Assembly: GCA_036564245.1 (NCBI GenBank)
Contig: DATCKU010000002.1
Span: 142,927 to 206,926, forward strand
Source: Thermasporomyces sp036564245
GTDB taxonomy: Bacteria; Actinomycetota; Actinomycetes; Propionibacteriales; Actinopolymorphaceae
Length of the DNA stretch: 64,000 nucleotides
Direction: 5' to 3'
The translations under genes were made by a program, and so were the position numbers. The notes beneath the pieces are model-generated. The model did no database searches. It was not told where the DNA came from and saw nothing but the letters and a program-made list of their open reading frames with translations. How positions within the stretch are numbered: position 1 is the first letter of the stretch; each line of letters starts with the position of its first letter. Shown here piece by piece: positions 25,758 through 34,768 of this stretch.

Positions 25758-28073
25758 TCACCTTCGCGCGATCGTCACGGTGACCTTCTCGACAGCAGAA
25801 GCGTTCCAGGCTCGGTCGACCGCGCGGTACTCCACGACATGCTTTCCGCGCCCGGTCAGCCTGAAGGGACGGCGGTACGTCTTCCAGCTCCCGCCGTCGA
25901 CGCGGTAGTGGATCACCGCGACCCCGGTGTCGTCGTCGGAGGCGGAGAGACGTACGACCTTCACCGGTGCTCGATCGTCACGCGGTCGTACGTCCGCTTC
26001 CACCGTAGGCGGCGTGGTGTCGTCCGGAAGGTCGTACCGGAACAAGCGAGTCGCCTGGGCGATGAAGTAGAGGTCGCCGTACCGGTCCATCGCGAGGTGG
26101 CGCGCCGACGCCACCTCGCCCTCGCCCGAAGCCGTGCCGTCGTACAGCACGGTGCAGTCCTCGGTGACCCGGTCGAAGACGAACACCCGATGCAGCGTCA
26201 CGCCGAACAACCGACCGTGATCGAGCACGAGCACGTGGTCGTTGCCGTACCGGCTGTCGTCCGGTTCGCTGAAGAGCTCGACCGTACGAACGACAGCCCG
26301 CTCGGCGGGGTCGAACTCGAACAACGTGCCACCAGCGAGACCCCAGAGGCGCTCGTGCTCGTCGACGACCAGCCCGGCGACGGTCGGCGCACCCGGGACC
26401 GGCACCGTCTCGAACACCTTCTGCCGCGTCACGGGGTCCCACGCGAAGAGCTTCGCCTCAGGTGTCACCGGATCGATGCCGTAACCGCCGTTGATGGACG
26501 TCCCGCCGTACAGCAACCCGTCGTGCAGCACGAGCGAGACCGGCGTCTGGTTCTCCACGATGCCGCGGAAGACCTCGACCTCGTTGGTCTGCGGATCCCA
26601 CAAGGTGACCGCACCGTTGTGTCGGCCGGTGATCGGAACGGTCGACACCGCCACGCGGTCGCCGACCTCGACGAAGGACTGGGGACGGTTCTGCTCGTAC
26701 GGCTCGAGGTCCACGGTGGGACCCGGGTTGGTCCCCATCTCCCACGGCCGGCTCGGGTCGTACCGGTAGAGCCGACCCTGGGGATACCGGCCGAAGACGA
26801 GGTCGGTCCGAAACGTGCCGAAGCCTTCGACCTGGCTCGTACCCGGCAGCAGCTCGAACTCGCCGACGTCCGGGTCCCATCGGCCCATCCCCGGTGGGCT
26901 GAGGAACGCGCCGGCGTAGATGTTGCCCTCAGGGCCGGCGCCGATCGCCACGAGTGACGCGCCGGCACCCATCAGCGTGGGCTGCAGGAAGTACCCGGTA
27001 CGGGTCTGCGGATGCAGGGCGTATATGCGGCCGGAGTTCCAGTAGGTGAACGCGATCGACAAGCCAGGCGCATCCGGGTTGGCAAGGTCCACCCACGCCC
27101 AGGCTTCCGGCGTGGCGTTGGGGCTCCACCCGATCGTCTCGAGCTCACCGGTCGCGACGTGATACCGCTTGATCGTCGCGCTGGACCGCACGTAGACATG
27201 CGATTCGGTCTCAGGATCGAGCGGCGACACGCCATACCCGCTGACCTGCGGAATCTCGTCGGTCCACGCGCCGCCAGCGATGTCGTACACGTACGTACGT
27301 CCGCCCGTGGTGACGAACACCAGTCCGCCTATGTGCTGGATGCTCTCGACCTGGCTCGCGACCGGACCGTCCGGCAGCTCGATCTCGCCGAACTCGCCGG
27401 TGGAGGGAAGGAATCGCGCAAGCCGACCGTTCGGCTGCGTCCCCACCCAGATCTCCTCGCCAACTTGGTCGATCGCACCGATGTACTGCTCGCCTGGCAG
27501 CGCCTGGCCATGGTCGGTGACGGCGCCGGTCTCGGGGTCGAACGACAACAGGCGTCCGCCCGGATACGTGCCAGCCCAGACCACGCCGTCGTCGCCGACC
27601 GCGATCTCCCACGTGCGTTGCCCGCTTGGCGTCTCGCCGATGCGCTCGACGTCACTCGCACCCGGTCGGTGGCGATAGAGCTGGCTCGACACACCACTCG
27701 GGTTCTCCGCCGTGGCGAAGTAGACGTCTCCGGTCACCGGCGAGACGTCCATCGTCCGGGCGCTCCCGTACCCGACGGGGATCCGGACGTCGAGGACTGT
27801 CTCACGAGACCTCAGGTCGACGACGGCGAACTCCCCCGTGGTCGTCGGATTGCCTTCGACGAAGAGGTACGCGTAAGGCGCGCCATCCGGACCGGTGCCG
27901 ATCGCCGAGCTCAGGCACTGAACCTTGTGGACAGGCTCACCCAGATCGATGATGGGACTGGTTGGCGCGGCACTCACCGGCCTGGCGGGCGAGCCCACCG
28001 TGAGCGCCGCCACGCTGGCGCCGCTGAGCGCGAGAAACGAACGCCGGCTAGGAGTCTGCCATCGCGTGGACAT
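25758..28073 (-). CDS. Tat-exported beta-propeller protein with C-terminal OmpL47-like domain
   Basis: 771 residues from ATG 28073 (AAGGAGG upstream). The Tat signal is SRRSFLALSGASVAALTVG with Ala-rich cleavage region. The bulk is a repeated four-strand pattern typical of WD40/PQQ-like propellers, such as GTYPGGRLLSFDPETGAVTD, GTQPNGRLARFLPSTGEFGE and GNIYAGAFLSPPGMGRWDPD, enough for one or two propellers. The last 85 residues (LSASDDDTGVAVIHYRVDGG then YRAVDRAWN) resemble the OmpL47/Ig-like domain often attached to secreted carbohydrate-active proteins. Encoded between the permeases and the aminotransferase, it may bind or process the extracellular substrate. No catalytic residues are recognised. 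Confidence 0.8.
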   Translation of the reverse strand: MSTRWQTPSRRSFLALSGASVAALTVGSPARPVSAAPTSPIIDLGEPVHKVQCLSSAIGTGPDGAPYAYLFVEGNPTTTGEFAVVDLRSRETVLDVRIPVGYGSARTMDVSPVTGDVYFATAENPSGVSSQLYRHRPGASDVERIGETPSGQRTWEIAVGDDGVVWAGTYPGGRLLSFDPETGAVTDHGQALPGEQYIGAIDQVGEEIWVGTQPNGRLARFLPSTGEFGEIELPDGPVASQVESIQHIGGLVFVTTGGRTYVYDIAGGAWTDEIPQVSGYGVSPLDPETESHVYVRSSATIKRYHVATGELETIGWSPNATPEAWAWVDLANPDAPGLSIAFTYWNSGRIYALHPQTRTGYFLQPTLMGAGASLVAIGAGPEGNIYAGAFLSPPGMGRWDPDVGEFELLPGTSQVEGFGTFRTDLVFGRYPQGRLYRYDPSRPWEMGTNPGPTVDLEPYEQNRPQSFVEVGDRVAVSTVPITGRHNGAVTLWDPQTNEVEVFRGIVENQTPVSLVLHDGLLYGGTSINGGYGIDPVTPEAKLFAWDPVTRQKVFETVPVPGAPTVAGLVVDEHERLWGLAGGTLFEFDPAERAVVRTVELFSEPDDSRYGNDHVLVLDHGRLFGVTLHRVFVFDRVTEDCTVLYDGTASGEGEVASARHLAMDRYGDLYFIAQATRLFRYDLPDDTTPPTVEADVRPRDDRAPVKVVRLSASDDDTGVAVIHYRVDGGSWKTYRRPFRLTGRGKHVVEYRAVDRAWNASAVEKVTVTIARR

Positions 28074-28108
28074 CCTGTCCTCCTTGGTCTTCGGAACGTG
28101 CGCGCGCA

Positions 28109-28936
28109 TCAGCCCTTGATGCCCGACATCGTCACGCCTTCGGTGAAGTAGCGCTGGCCGACGAGGTAAGCCATGAAGATCGGAACGAACGCGACCACCG
28201 AGCCGGCGAGCACGACGTTGAGCGGGACGTTCTGGGCATTGAGCGACGCCAAGCCGACGGTGAGCGTCCGCATGTCCGTGCTCTGCCCCACGATCAACGG
28301 CCAGAGGAAGTCGTTCCAGTGCCAGAGGAAGACGAACACCCCGAGCGTCGCCAGGATCGGCTTGGTGAGGGGCAACACGATGGAGACGTAGATCCGCCAC
28401 TCCGAACAGCCGTCGATCTTCGCCGCCTCGAACAGCTCGTCAGGCAATGCCTTGATGAACTGCCGCATGAGGAAGACCGCCTGGGCGTTCGCCAGAGTGG
28501 GAAGGATGAGGCCCCAGTACGTGTTCACGCCGCCGGCGTTCGAGATGAGGATGAACACCGGCACGATCGTGATGTGGTACGGAACCATCAGCATCGCGAC
28601 GAACGACCAGAAGAGCGCCTCCTTGCCAGGAAAGCGTTTCTTGGCGAAGGCATAACCCGCCATCGACGCGAAGAGCAGCACGCCGACGACCGAGACCACC
28701 GAGTAGACGAGGGTGTTGAGCGTCCAGCGCGGCAGCTTCTGTGCACCGAGCACCTGGCCGAGCGCCTCGGTGGAAAGGCCAGTGGGCGCAAGACTTTCCG
28801 GGAACGAGACCGGGCCGACCGGTTTGAGCGCCAGGACGAGCATTGCGTAGAACGGGAACAGCGTGGCGGCAGCCGCGATGAAGAGCAGGACCGCGCGGAT
28901 CGCCTTCCCCAGTCTCGTCGGCTCGAAGGGTTTCAC
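28109..28936 (-). CDS. Carbohydrate ABC transporter permease (MalG type)
   Basis: 275 residues from GTG 28936, overlapping the stop of the partner permease. Six spans are predicted, and the ATPase-contact loop is LFEAAKIDGCSEWRIYVSIV. The ending YFTEGVTMSGIKG is characteristic of MalG/UgpE-type proteins. With the MalF-type permease and the lipoprotein it forms a CUT1 importer, again without a local ATPase gene. The beta-propeller gene follows 35 bases downstream. Confidence 0.92.
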   Translation of the reverse strand: MKPFEPTRLGKAIRAVLLFIAAAATLFPFYAMLVLALKPVGPVSFPESLAPTGLSTEALGQVLGAQKLPRWTLNTLVYSVVSVVGVLLFASMAGYAFAKKRFPGKEALFWSFVAMLMVPYHITIVPVFILISNAGGVNTYWGLILPTLANAQAVFLMRQFIKALPDELFEAAKIDGCSEWRIYVSIVLPLTKPILATLGVFVFLWHWNDFLWPLIVGQSTDMRTLTVGLASLNAQNVPLNVVLAGSVVAFVPIFMAYLVGQRYFTEGVTMSGIKG

Positions 28937-29892
28937 CGGTCCCTCCCCAGGGTCAGCCGCTGGATCATGGCGACGACGAAGGTCATGAGGAAAAGCGCCA
29001 AGCCGATCGCACTGGCGTACCCGAAGTCGAAGTAGCGGAAGCCCTGGTCGTAGAGCTGGAAGACCAGCATGTAGCTCGCGTTGGCCGGGCCCCCACCGGT
29101 CATGACGTACACCGTGTCGAACACCTGGAACGAGAACGTCGTCTCGATGATGACCAGGAAGAACAGCGCCGGATACAGCTCAGGAAGCACGATGTACCGG
29201 AACCGCTGGTACGCCGATGCACCGTCGACCAGGGCGGCTTCCTCCAACTCGCGTGGGATGTCCTGCATCCGAGCCAGCAGGATCAACATGCCGAAGCCGA
29301 ACCTCGTCCATATGGCGACGACCACGAGTGCCGGAATCACGAGGACCGGGTCCGTCAACCACGACTTGTCCGGTAGACCCAGCGCTCCCATCAACGACGA
29401 CCACGGCCCGCCCGGAGAGAAGACCCAGGTGAAGACGATGCCGGCGAGCACCAGGCTGGTGACGACCGGGAGGAAGAAGATCGACCGGAAGATCTTGTAT
29501 CCCAGGAAGGCGCGGCGGACGAGAAGCGCCATCGACAAGGCCACCGCGATGGACAGCGGCACGGTGAGCACCGCGTAGTAGACCGTATTGCGTAGCGCCT
29601 TCCAGAACAGCGGATCGTCCACGAGCCGGCGGAGGTTGTCCAGCCCGACCCAGTGGGTGTCCGCCCCGATCGTGTAGTCGGTGAACGCCAGGATCGCCCC
29701 GGCCGCCGCCGGACCGAACCGGAACGCCGCGAAAAGCAGCAGGCACGGCAGGATGAACAGGAGGGCGACACGGGCCTCCCGCCAGCCGAGCCGGTCACGT
29801 CGCCGACCACGGCCTAGCGGAGGAAGCCGCGTCGACCGCTCCCGGCTCGGCGTTCTGCGTCGATGCACACCGTGCGTTGTGCCGACCGACAC
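28933..29892 (-). CDS. Carbohydrate ABC transporter permease (MalF type)
   Basis: 319 residues from GTG 29892. A basic cytoplasmic N-terminus of about 40 residues precedes the first span (VALLFILPCLLLFAAFRFG). The CUT1 segment WVGLDNLRRLVDDPLFWKAL and the EAA loop LEEAALVDGASAYQRFRYIV are clear. The start lies nine bases after the binding-protein gene. It forms the heterodimeric channel with the next permease. Confidence 0.92.
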   Translation of the reverse strand: MSVGTTHGVHRRRTPSRERSTRLPPLGRGRRRDRLGWREARVALLFILPCLLLFAAFRFGPAAAGAILAFTDYTIGADTHWVGLDNLRRLVDDPLFWKALRNTVYYAVLTVPLSIAVALSMALLVRRAFLGYKIFRSIFFLPVVTSLVLAGIVFTWVFSPGGPWSSLMGALGLPDKSWLTDPVLVIPALVVVAIWTRFGFGMLILLARMQDIPRELEEAALVDGASAYQRFRYIVLPELYPALFFLVIIETTFSFQVFDTVYVMTGGGPANASYMLVFQLYDQGFRYFDFGYASAIGLALFLMTFVVAMIQRLTLGRDR

Positions 29893-29900
29893 CTGACGTC

Positions 29901-31181
29901 CTATCGGAGCAACGGTTCGGCTGCCCGGGCGGCGTCGTCCAGCGCCTGCTTCGGCTCCTTCTCACCGATCAGCACGGCCTGGATCTCGGGAGCGAGCACA
30001 CCCATGACCTCGCGGGCAGCGGGGTGCAGCGGGCCCACCGTGGTGAGGTCGGTGTACTTCTCCACCTCTCCTTGGATCGGGTCGTCTGCGTAGAGTGAGC
30101 CGACGGACTTCTTCACCGGAAGGAACCCGGACGCCTCGTCGTACTTGGCGGCCTGCTTCGCGTCCGTCACGAAGGCGATCCACGCGCCGGCCGCCTCCTT
30201 GTCCTCTGCGGAGGACAGCATGCTCAACGAGCCGACCGTGCCGTATGCCACCTGCTTCACGTCAGTGAGCGGCGGCAGGACGACGACGTTCTCCTCGCCC
30301 CAGAACTCCACCAGGTTGAGCGGCTCAGTGGACCACTCGCACGCCACCTCGCCCTTCGCCAACGTGGTCTGCTCGATGGGCGGGTTCGTGGTCAGCGTGT
30401 CCTCGGCGACGTATCCCGCGTCGACCATCTCCTTGAGGAACTCGAGGGCCTTGACTCCCTCGGGTCCGTTGAACGCCACCGCCGAGCCGTCCTCGGTGAA
30501 CACGTCACCGCCGGCCTGCCACAACAGGGGGTAGAAGGTGAGGTTGAGCGTCTGCGAGACGTCGCCGGGGTAGGCGATCATGTCGTACCCCGCGGCGTCG
30601 AAGGCGGGCGCCATGGCCCGCAGGTCCTCCCACGTAGCCGGATACTCTTCCTGACCCACCTTGCCGAAGATCGCCTTGTTGCAGGTCAGCGGAACGGCGC
30701 TCGCGAGGATCGGAGCGCCCATCATCTTGCCGTCGATGGTCACGGCGTCGATGGCATTGGGCAGGTAGTCGGACTTGGCCTCCTCGCTCAGGTACTCGTC
30801 GATCGGCTCGATGTTGCGGGCGTACCCGGGCAGCTGGTCCGGGATCAGGTAGACCACGTCGGGTGCGCTGTTGCCGGCGATCGCGGTGGACAGTGCCTGA
30901 TCTCGGTCGGCCCACGGGAAGATCTCGACGGTTACGTCGACGTTCGGGTACTCCTTGTTGAACGCCTTGATCATGTCATCCCAGAACGCCCGATGTTCCG
31001 CGTCGTCTGCGATGACGGGATAGGTCCACATCGTGACCGACCCCTCGATGTCCGCACCGCCTTGGCCCGTGCCCCCGCCGCCGTTCGAACCGGTCGAATC
31101 GTCGTCGCCACCACACGCGGTGACAAGCGCCATGCTCAACGCCAGCGCTACAGTCGCTGGGAACACCTTCCGGTTTCGCAT
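29901..31181 (-). CDS. Extracellular solute-binding lipoprotein of the second sugar ABC importer
   Basis: 426 residues. The signal peptide ends with the lipobox LVTAC (lipidation Cys23), followed by a Gly/Asp/Ser-rich linker. The mature domain shows the CUT1 binding-protein pattern: WDDMIKAFNKEYPNVDVTVE, IFPWADRDQALSTAIAGN, SAPDVVYLIPDQLPGYARN and TWEDLRAMAPAFDAAGYDMI. It is the first gene of the minus-strand operon, and a divergent regulator begins 248 bases away. The ligand is unknown. Confidence 0.92.
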   Translation of the reverse strand: MRNRKVFPATVALALSMALVTACGGDDDSTGSNGGGGTGQGGADIEGSVTMWTYPVIADDAEHRAFWDDMIKAFNKEYPNVDVTVEIFPWADRDQALSTAIAGNSAPDVVYLIPDQLPGYARNIEPIDEYLSEEAKSDYLPNAIDAVTIDGKMMGAPILASAVPLTCNKAIFGKVGQEEYPATWEDLRAMAPAFDAAGYDMIAYPGDVSQTLNLTFYPLLWQAGGDVFTEDGSAVAFNGPEGVKALEFLKEMVDAGYVAEDTLTTNPPIEQTTLAKGEVACEWSTEPLNLVEFWGEENVVVLPPLTDVKQVAYGTVGSLSMLSSAEDKEAAGAWIAFVTDAKQAAKYDEASGFLPVKKSVGSLYADDPIQGEVEKYTDLTTVGPLHPAAREVMGVLAPEIQAVLIGEKEPKQALDDAARAAEPLLR

Positions 31182-31284
31182 GGACTTTCCTTCCCTCGAC
31201 GCACTATCTCCTGGGCACCCGACTCGAAGACGGCCTCAGGTGCAGGGCCATGCGCACGTGAGGCTATTACAGTCGCACTTTAGG

Positions 31285-31290
31285 TACAAT
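31285..31290 (+). promoter_or_regulatory. Possible -10 element of the divergent regulator
   Basis: TACAAT at 31285-31290 lies in an AT-richer patch (31264-31292) of the 248-base divergent region between the binding-protein gene and the regulator. No good -35 at 17 bases was found, and no clear palindrome that would mark an operator. This is a weak call. Confidence 0.25.
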
Positions 31291-31429
31291 AGGTGCGCGC
31301 CGAAAATGTGGGCCGGAGTGCTGGCCACAACCCGTAGACTCCGGTCGACTCGAGAGACTGGAGGCTCGTCGCACACCTATGGGCGGGCTCACGGCGCCCC
31401 GGGCCCTACCGGACTCGAGGAGTGATGGG

Positions 31430-32761
31430 ATGCGCGGTCACGACACGCGTGAAGAGATCACGATTGGCGTCGTCGGCGCGGCCGATGCCGTACGCCGGGC
31501 GATGGCGGTCGCGCGCGAGTCCGGCAACCCGGCCTGGCGGCTCATCCCCGCGGTCTACGAGAACGAGACCGACGCCCATACGCAGGCCATGCGCATCGCG
31601 TCGCGCGTGGACGTGTGCCTGTTCGCAGGTCCGCTCCCGTACGACGTCGCCCTCGGGCAGGGCCTGCCGGTGCCCGCGACCTACGTCCCGGTCGGAGGGT
31701 CGGCCCTCTACTCCGCCCTGCTCCGGGCCACCTTGGAGAAGACGTTCGACCCGGAACGGATCACCATCGACTCCGTACGACCTGAGGAGGTTCGCAGCGC
31801 CTACCAGGAGGTCGGGCTGGATGCGAGCCGGGTCCAGGTGCTGCCGTACGTCAACCCGACGTCGGCACAGGACTTCCTGGACTTCCATCGCCAGAAGTAC
31901 GAATCCGGTGCCTCGTCCGGCGCACTGACAACCGTGCCCACGGTCGCCGCGGCACTCCTCCAGTCCGGGATCCCGTCGCTCAAGATGCAGCCGACCGCTG
32001 CCACCCTCCTCCATGCCCTGAACACGGCAGCACTGCGGGGAAGCGGTGCCCGGTTGGAGGAGTCTCGGATCGTCATGATGGTCGTGCGGATCCCGAGCGG
32101 TGTCGTTCCAGAGCACACAGGCCCGAGCAACTACTGGTACCAAGAGCTCAAGCTCTCCTTGCAGCGCGAGCTGCTCAAGCAGGCCCGCGTGATGGACGCC
32201 ACCGTGCTCCCCCGGGACGAGCGAAGCTTCCTCATCATCACCACCATGGGCTCCCTGACCGTGGCGAGCGACGATCTCACGGTCGCGCCCTTCGTGGGCA
32301 CCATCTCCGCGGAGCTGGCGATGGACATCGAGGTGGGCATCGGTCTCGGTCGGTCCACCAGGGAAGCCGAGTTCAACGCCGAGACCGCGGTCGACAAGGC
32401 GGCCGCCTCGTCCGGCCAGGTCGCCTACCTCGTCGGCCCGCGTGAGACCGTGCTGTCGCTGCCGGCTGAACGCGCCGCCAAGACTCCGCGTCGCCCTGCG
32501 GCCACCGCCCATGATCCGAAGGCCGTCGAGACGCTCCGACAGCTTGCCAGCAAACTCGAGGCGAAGACGGACAGCGACCTGATCGTCGACGCCGAGCGGG
32601 TCGCCTCGCTCCTCGGCATCACGCTGCGAACGGCGCGCCGGTCCTTGAGCGCCCTGGTCGATGCGGGCTTGGCCTGGCCGATGCCGCCGGCACGATCCAG
32701 CAAGGCCGGGCGGCCACGACGCCCCTACCAGCTGCTCGTCGAGAAGCTGCCAGACGCCTAG
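31430..32761 (+). CDS. Putative transcriptional regulator with GGDEF-like domain and C-terminal winged helix
   Basis: 443 residues from ATG 31430, with AGGAG seven bases upstream; an ATG at 31379 has no such site. An N-terminal region starts ITIGVVGAADAVRRAM and includes VDVCLFAGPLPYDVALGQGL, which resembles a ligand-sensing fold. The segment MDIEVGIGLGRSTREAEFNA, then ETAVDKA, resembles degenerate GGDEF/cyclase-like domains found in some regulators. The C-terminus DAERVASLLGITLRTARRSL, followed by a basic KAGRPRRPYQ, fits a winged helix that binds DNA. Position divergent from the second sugar operon makes it the likely regulator of that operon. The exact family is not recognised. Confidence 0.6.
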   Translation: MRGHDTREEITIGVVGAADAVRRAMAVARESGNPAWRLIPAVYENETDAHTQAMRIASRVDVCLFAGPLPYDVALGQGLPVPATYVPVGGSALYSALLRATLEKTFDPERITIDSVRPEEVRSAYQEVGLDASRVQVLPYVNPTSAQDFLDFHRQKYESGASSGALTTVPTVAAALLQSGIPSLKMQPTAATLLHALNTAALRGSGARLEESRIVMMVVRIPSGVVPEHTGPSNYWYQELKLSLQRELLKQARVMDATVLPRDERSFLIITTMGSLTVASDDLTVAPFVGTISAELAMDIEVGIGLGRSTREAEFNAETAVDKAAASSGQVAYLVGPRETVLSLPAERAAKTPRRPAATAHDPKAVETLRQLASKLEAKTDSDLIVDAERVASLLGITLRTARRSLSALVDAGLAWPMPPARSSKAGRPRRPYQLLVEKLPDA

Positions 32762-32800
32762 AGCGCGTCCCGGAGATCGTTGCCTCGAGTGGTCCCGCCC

Positions 32801-33592
32801 TCAGCAGAGGACCTCGTCGAGCGTGTTGGCCGTGAGCACTCGCGGGATCCACGTTTGGAGCTGGTCGATGGACGCGCCATGTACGACACCGAGCACGTCC
32901 TGCGAAAGTGGGCCGAACCGGAGGGTGAGAAGCATCATCCACCAGCGTGGTATTCCCGCCGGCAATCTTGAGCAAGAGCAGCGTCAGCCGGGCCGACGCG
33001 GTCAGTGGCCGGGCGCGCAGCGCCAGCTCATCCACCTGCGCCAGATCATCGAGCAGGAACCGGAACCGCGGCACGAGTTCTCCTGCCGCCGCAACCGCTT
33101 CACCGTCAAGGTCGATCAGGTCCCGCACATCCACAGGACCAGTCCATGGGCGTGCGAGGACGGGCGTGGAAAACCACTCGTCGACAGCAACGCCTTGCAC
33201 CACCAGCGGAATCACCGCGGGGAGCCGGGTGGCTTCGGGATGCTCGGCAACGTAGCGGTCCCAGATGCGTACCACATAGCGCAGCATCCGAAACGGCATC
33301 AACCGGTCCACCCACTCTGATGCTCGATGAGCACATAGACGAACGCTTGACGACCATCGAGCGGGGCGGTGAACAACAAGTCCGAATGCCGCCATCGCAA
33401 GGTCGGATCGACGAAGCTGCCCGGAACTCGCGCCAACCGATCCAGGTCGAGCCGCATGACCAGTGCAGCCGGCAACACCGGGCGCAACTGCGACGCAGCG
33501 TTGGCGGGTTCGCCGAGAACCCGACGAAACACTGCGTCATGCGGACTTGGCTGACCGGACATGTCATCGAACATATATGCGAGCGCCGACAT
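32801..33592 (-). pseudogene. Rpn/YhgA-like (PD-(D/E)XK) nuclease gene, frameshifted
   Basis: The start (ATG 33592 or 33562) leads into PSPHDAVFRRVLGEPANAAS, the usual opening of Rpn-family recombination-promoting nucleases, and on to the nuclease core LLFTAPLDGRQAFVYVLIEHQ. A stop follows the frame break near 33315. Homology resumes in a second frame as SEWVDRLMPFRMLRYVVRIW. Near 32945 it passes to a third frame with LRFGPLSQDVLGVVHGASID and VLTANTLDEVL, ending at the TGA complement 32801-32803. Two breaks and a short middle indicate a dead gene. Some relatives are annotated as transposases. Confidence 0.7.
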
Positions 33593-33751
33593 GCGCGGGC
33601 GCCGTACGAACCACGGTGGGAGGACAGCGCTTCCGAGTTACGGCGGCTCAAATGTTGACTTATATGTGACCGTAAGTAGACTGGCGCGCAGTCTGCCGCT
33701 TGCTCGAGGCTTGAGCGGCTGGAAGTTCCAAGCGCAGGTGACGGAGGCGGT

Positions 33752-34768
33752 TTGCGTACGGTTGCGGAGCTGGAGGAGCGGCTGTCCCGCCCCAGGCCGG
33801 CTCTCGTGGATGACCTGCGAAAGCTCGACGGCGACATCATCGTCCTCGGAGCGGCCGGCAAGCTCGGTCCGAGCCTGGTCGACCTGGCGGTACGCGCGAT
33901 CGAGGCGGCCGGGACCGACACGACTGTCTACGCCGTGTCGCGGTTCACCACCCCCGAGACGGCCGACAAGCTCAGCGCGTGCGGAGCGACGGTCATTCGC
34001 GCCGACATCACCTCTGACGACGAGCTCGCCGCGCTCCCCGACGCGGCCAACGTCATCTACCTGATCGGCGCGAAGTTCGGCACGACCGGGAACGAGGCTG
34101 CCACGTGGGCGACCAATGCGTACCTTCCCGGTCGCGTCGCGCAACGCTACGCGGGATCGCGTATCGTCGCGCTGTCCACGGGAAACGTCTATCCGTTGTC
34201 ACCTACGGGCAGCGGCGGCCCGACCGAGGCCGATCCGGTGGGGCCGGTCGGTGAGTACGCGATGTCGTGCCTTGGCCGGGAACGGATCTTCAGCTATTTC
34301 GCCGAACGACACCAGACACCTCTCGCGCTGCTCCGGCTCAACTACGCCGTGGAGATGCGCTACGGCGTGCTCGTCGACCTGGCCCGCGCCATTCACGCCG
34401 GCGAGCCCATCGACCTCACCATGGGGTACGTCAACGTCGTCTGGCAGGGATACGCCAACGAGGTCACGCTACGCAGCCTCCTGCACGCTGATGTGCCTCC
34501 GTTCGTCCTCAACGTCACAGGACCCGAGACGATCTCGATCCGTTCGGTCGCGATCGAGCTGGGTCGCCTCCTCGACCGCGAGGTGAGATTCACCGGCGAG
34601 GAAGCGCCGACCGCCCTGCTGTCCAACGCCACGCGCTGCCACGGCCTTTTCGGTTATCCAGAGGTCCCGCTCGCCGAGCTCGTCGAGGCCACGGCAGCGT
34701 GGGTGGGATCGGGCATGCCGGTCCTCGACAAGCCGACGAAGTTCCAATCCCGGGACGGGCGGTTTTGA
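33752..34768 (+). CDS. NAD-dependent epimerase/dehydratase-like protein
   Basis: 338 residues from a TTG start at 33752 with GGAGG directly upstream. After a 25-residue extension comes a Rossmann opening DIIVLGAAGKLGPSLV, then VIRADITSDDELAALPDA, IVALSTGNVYPLS and EYAMSCLGRERIF. The extended-SDR Y-x3-K motif reads Y-A-M-S-C, so the catalytic lysine is replaced by Cys, while Tyr and Ser/Thr are kept. It may be inactive as a canonical epimerase or use altered chemistry. The stop overlaps the start of the DapA-like gene, so the two products probably act on the same sugar acid (inference). Confidence 0.78.
   Translation: MRTVAELEERLSRPRPALVDDLRKLDGDIIVLGAAGKLGPSLVDLAVRAIEAAGTDTTVYAVSRFTTPETADKLSACGATVIRADITSDDELAALPDAANVIYLIGAKFGTTGNEAATWATNAYLPGRVAQRYAGSRIVALSTGNVYPLSPTGSGGPTEADPVGPVGEYAMSCLGRERIFSYFAERHQTPLALLRLNYAVEMRYGVLVDLARAIHAGEPIDLTMGYVNVVWQGYANEVTLRSLLHADVPPFVLNVTGPETISIRSVAIELGRLLDREVRFTGEEAPTALLSNATRCHGLFGYPEVPLAELVEATAAWVGSGMPVLDKPTKFQSRDGRF

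Noticed and set aside
31264..31292. Possible LacI-like operator before the second importer operon
   Set aside because: No palindrome could be found in the AT-rich stretch, and the divergent regulator is not of the LacI type.
33299..33592. Short intact protein of 97 residues
   Set aside because: It is the N-terminal piece of a longer Rpn-type gene whose remaining parts follow in other frames, so it is better treated as a pseudogene fragment.
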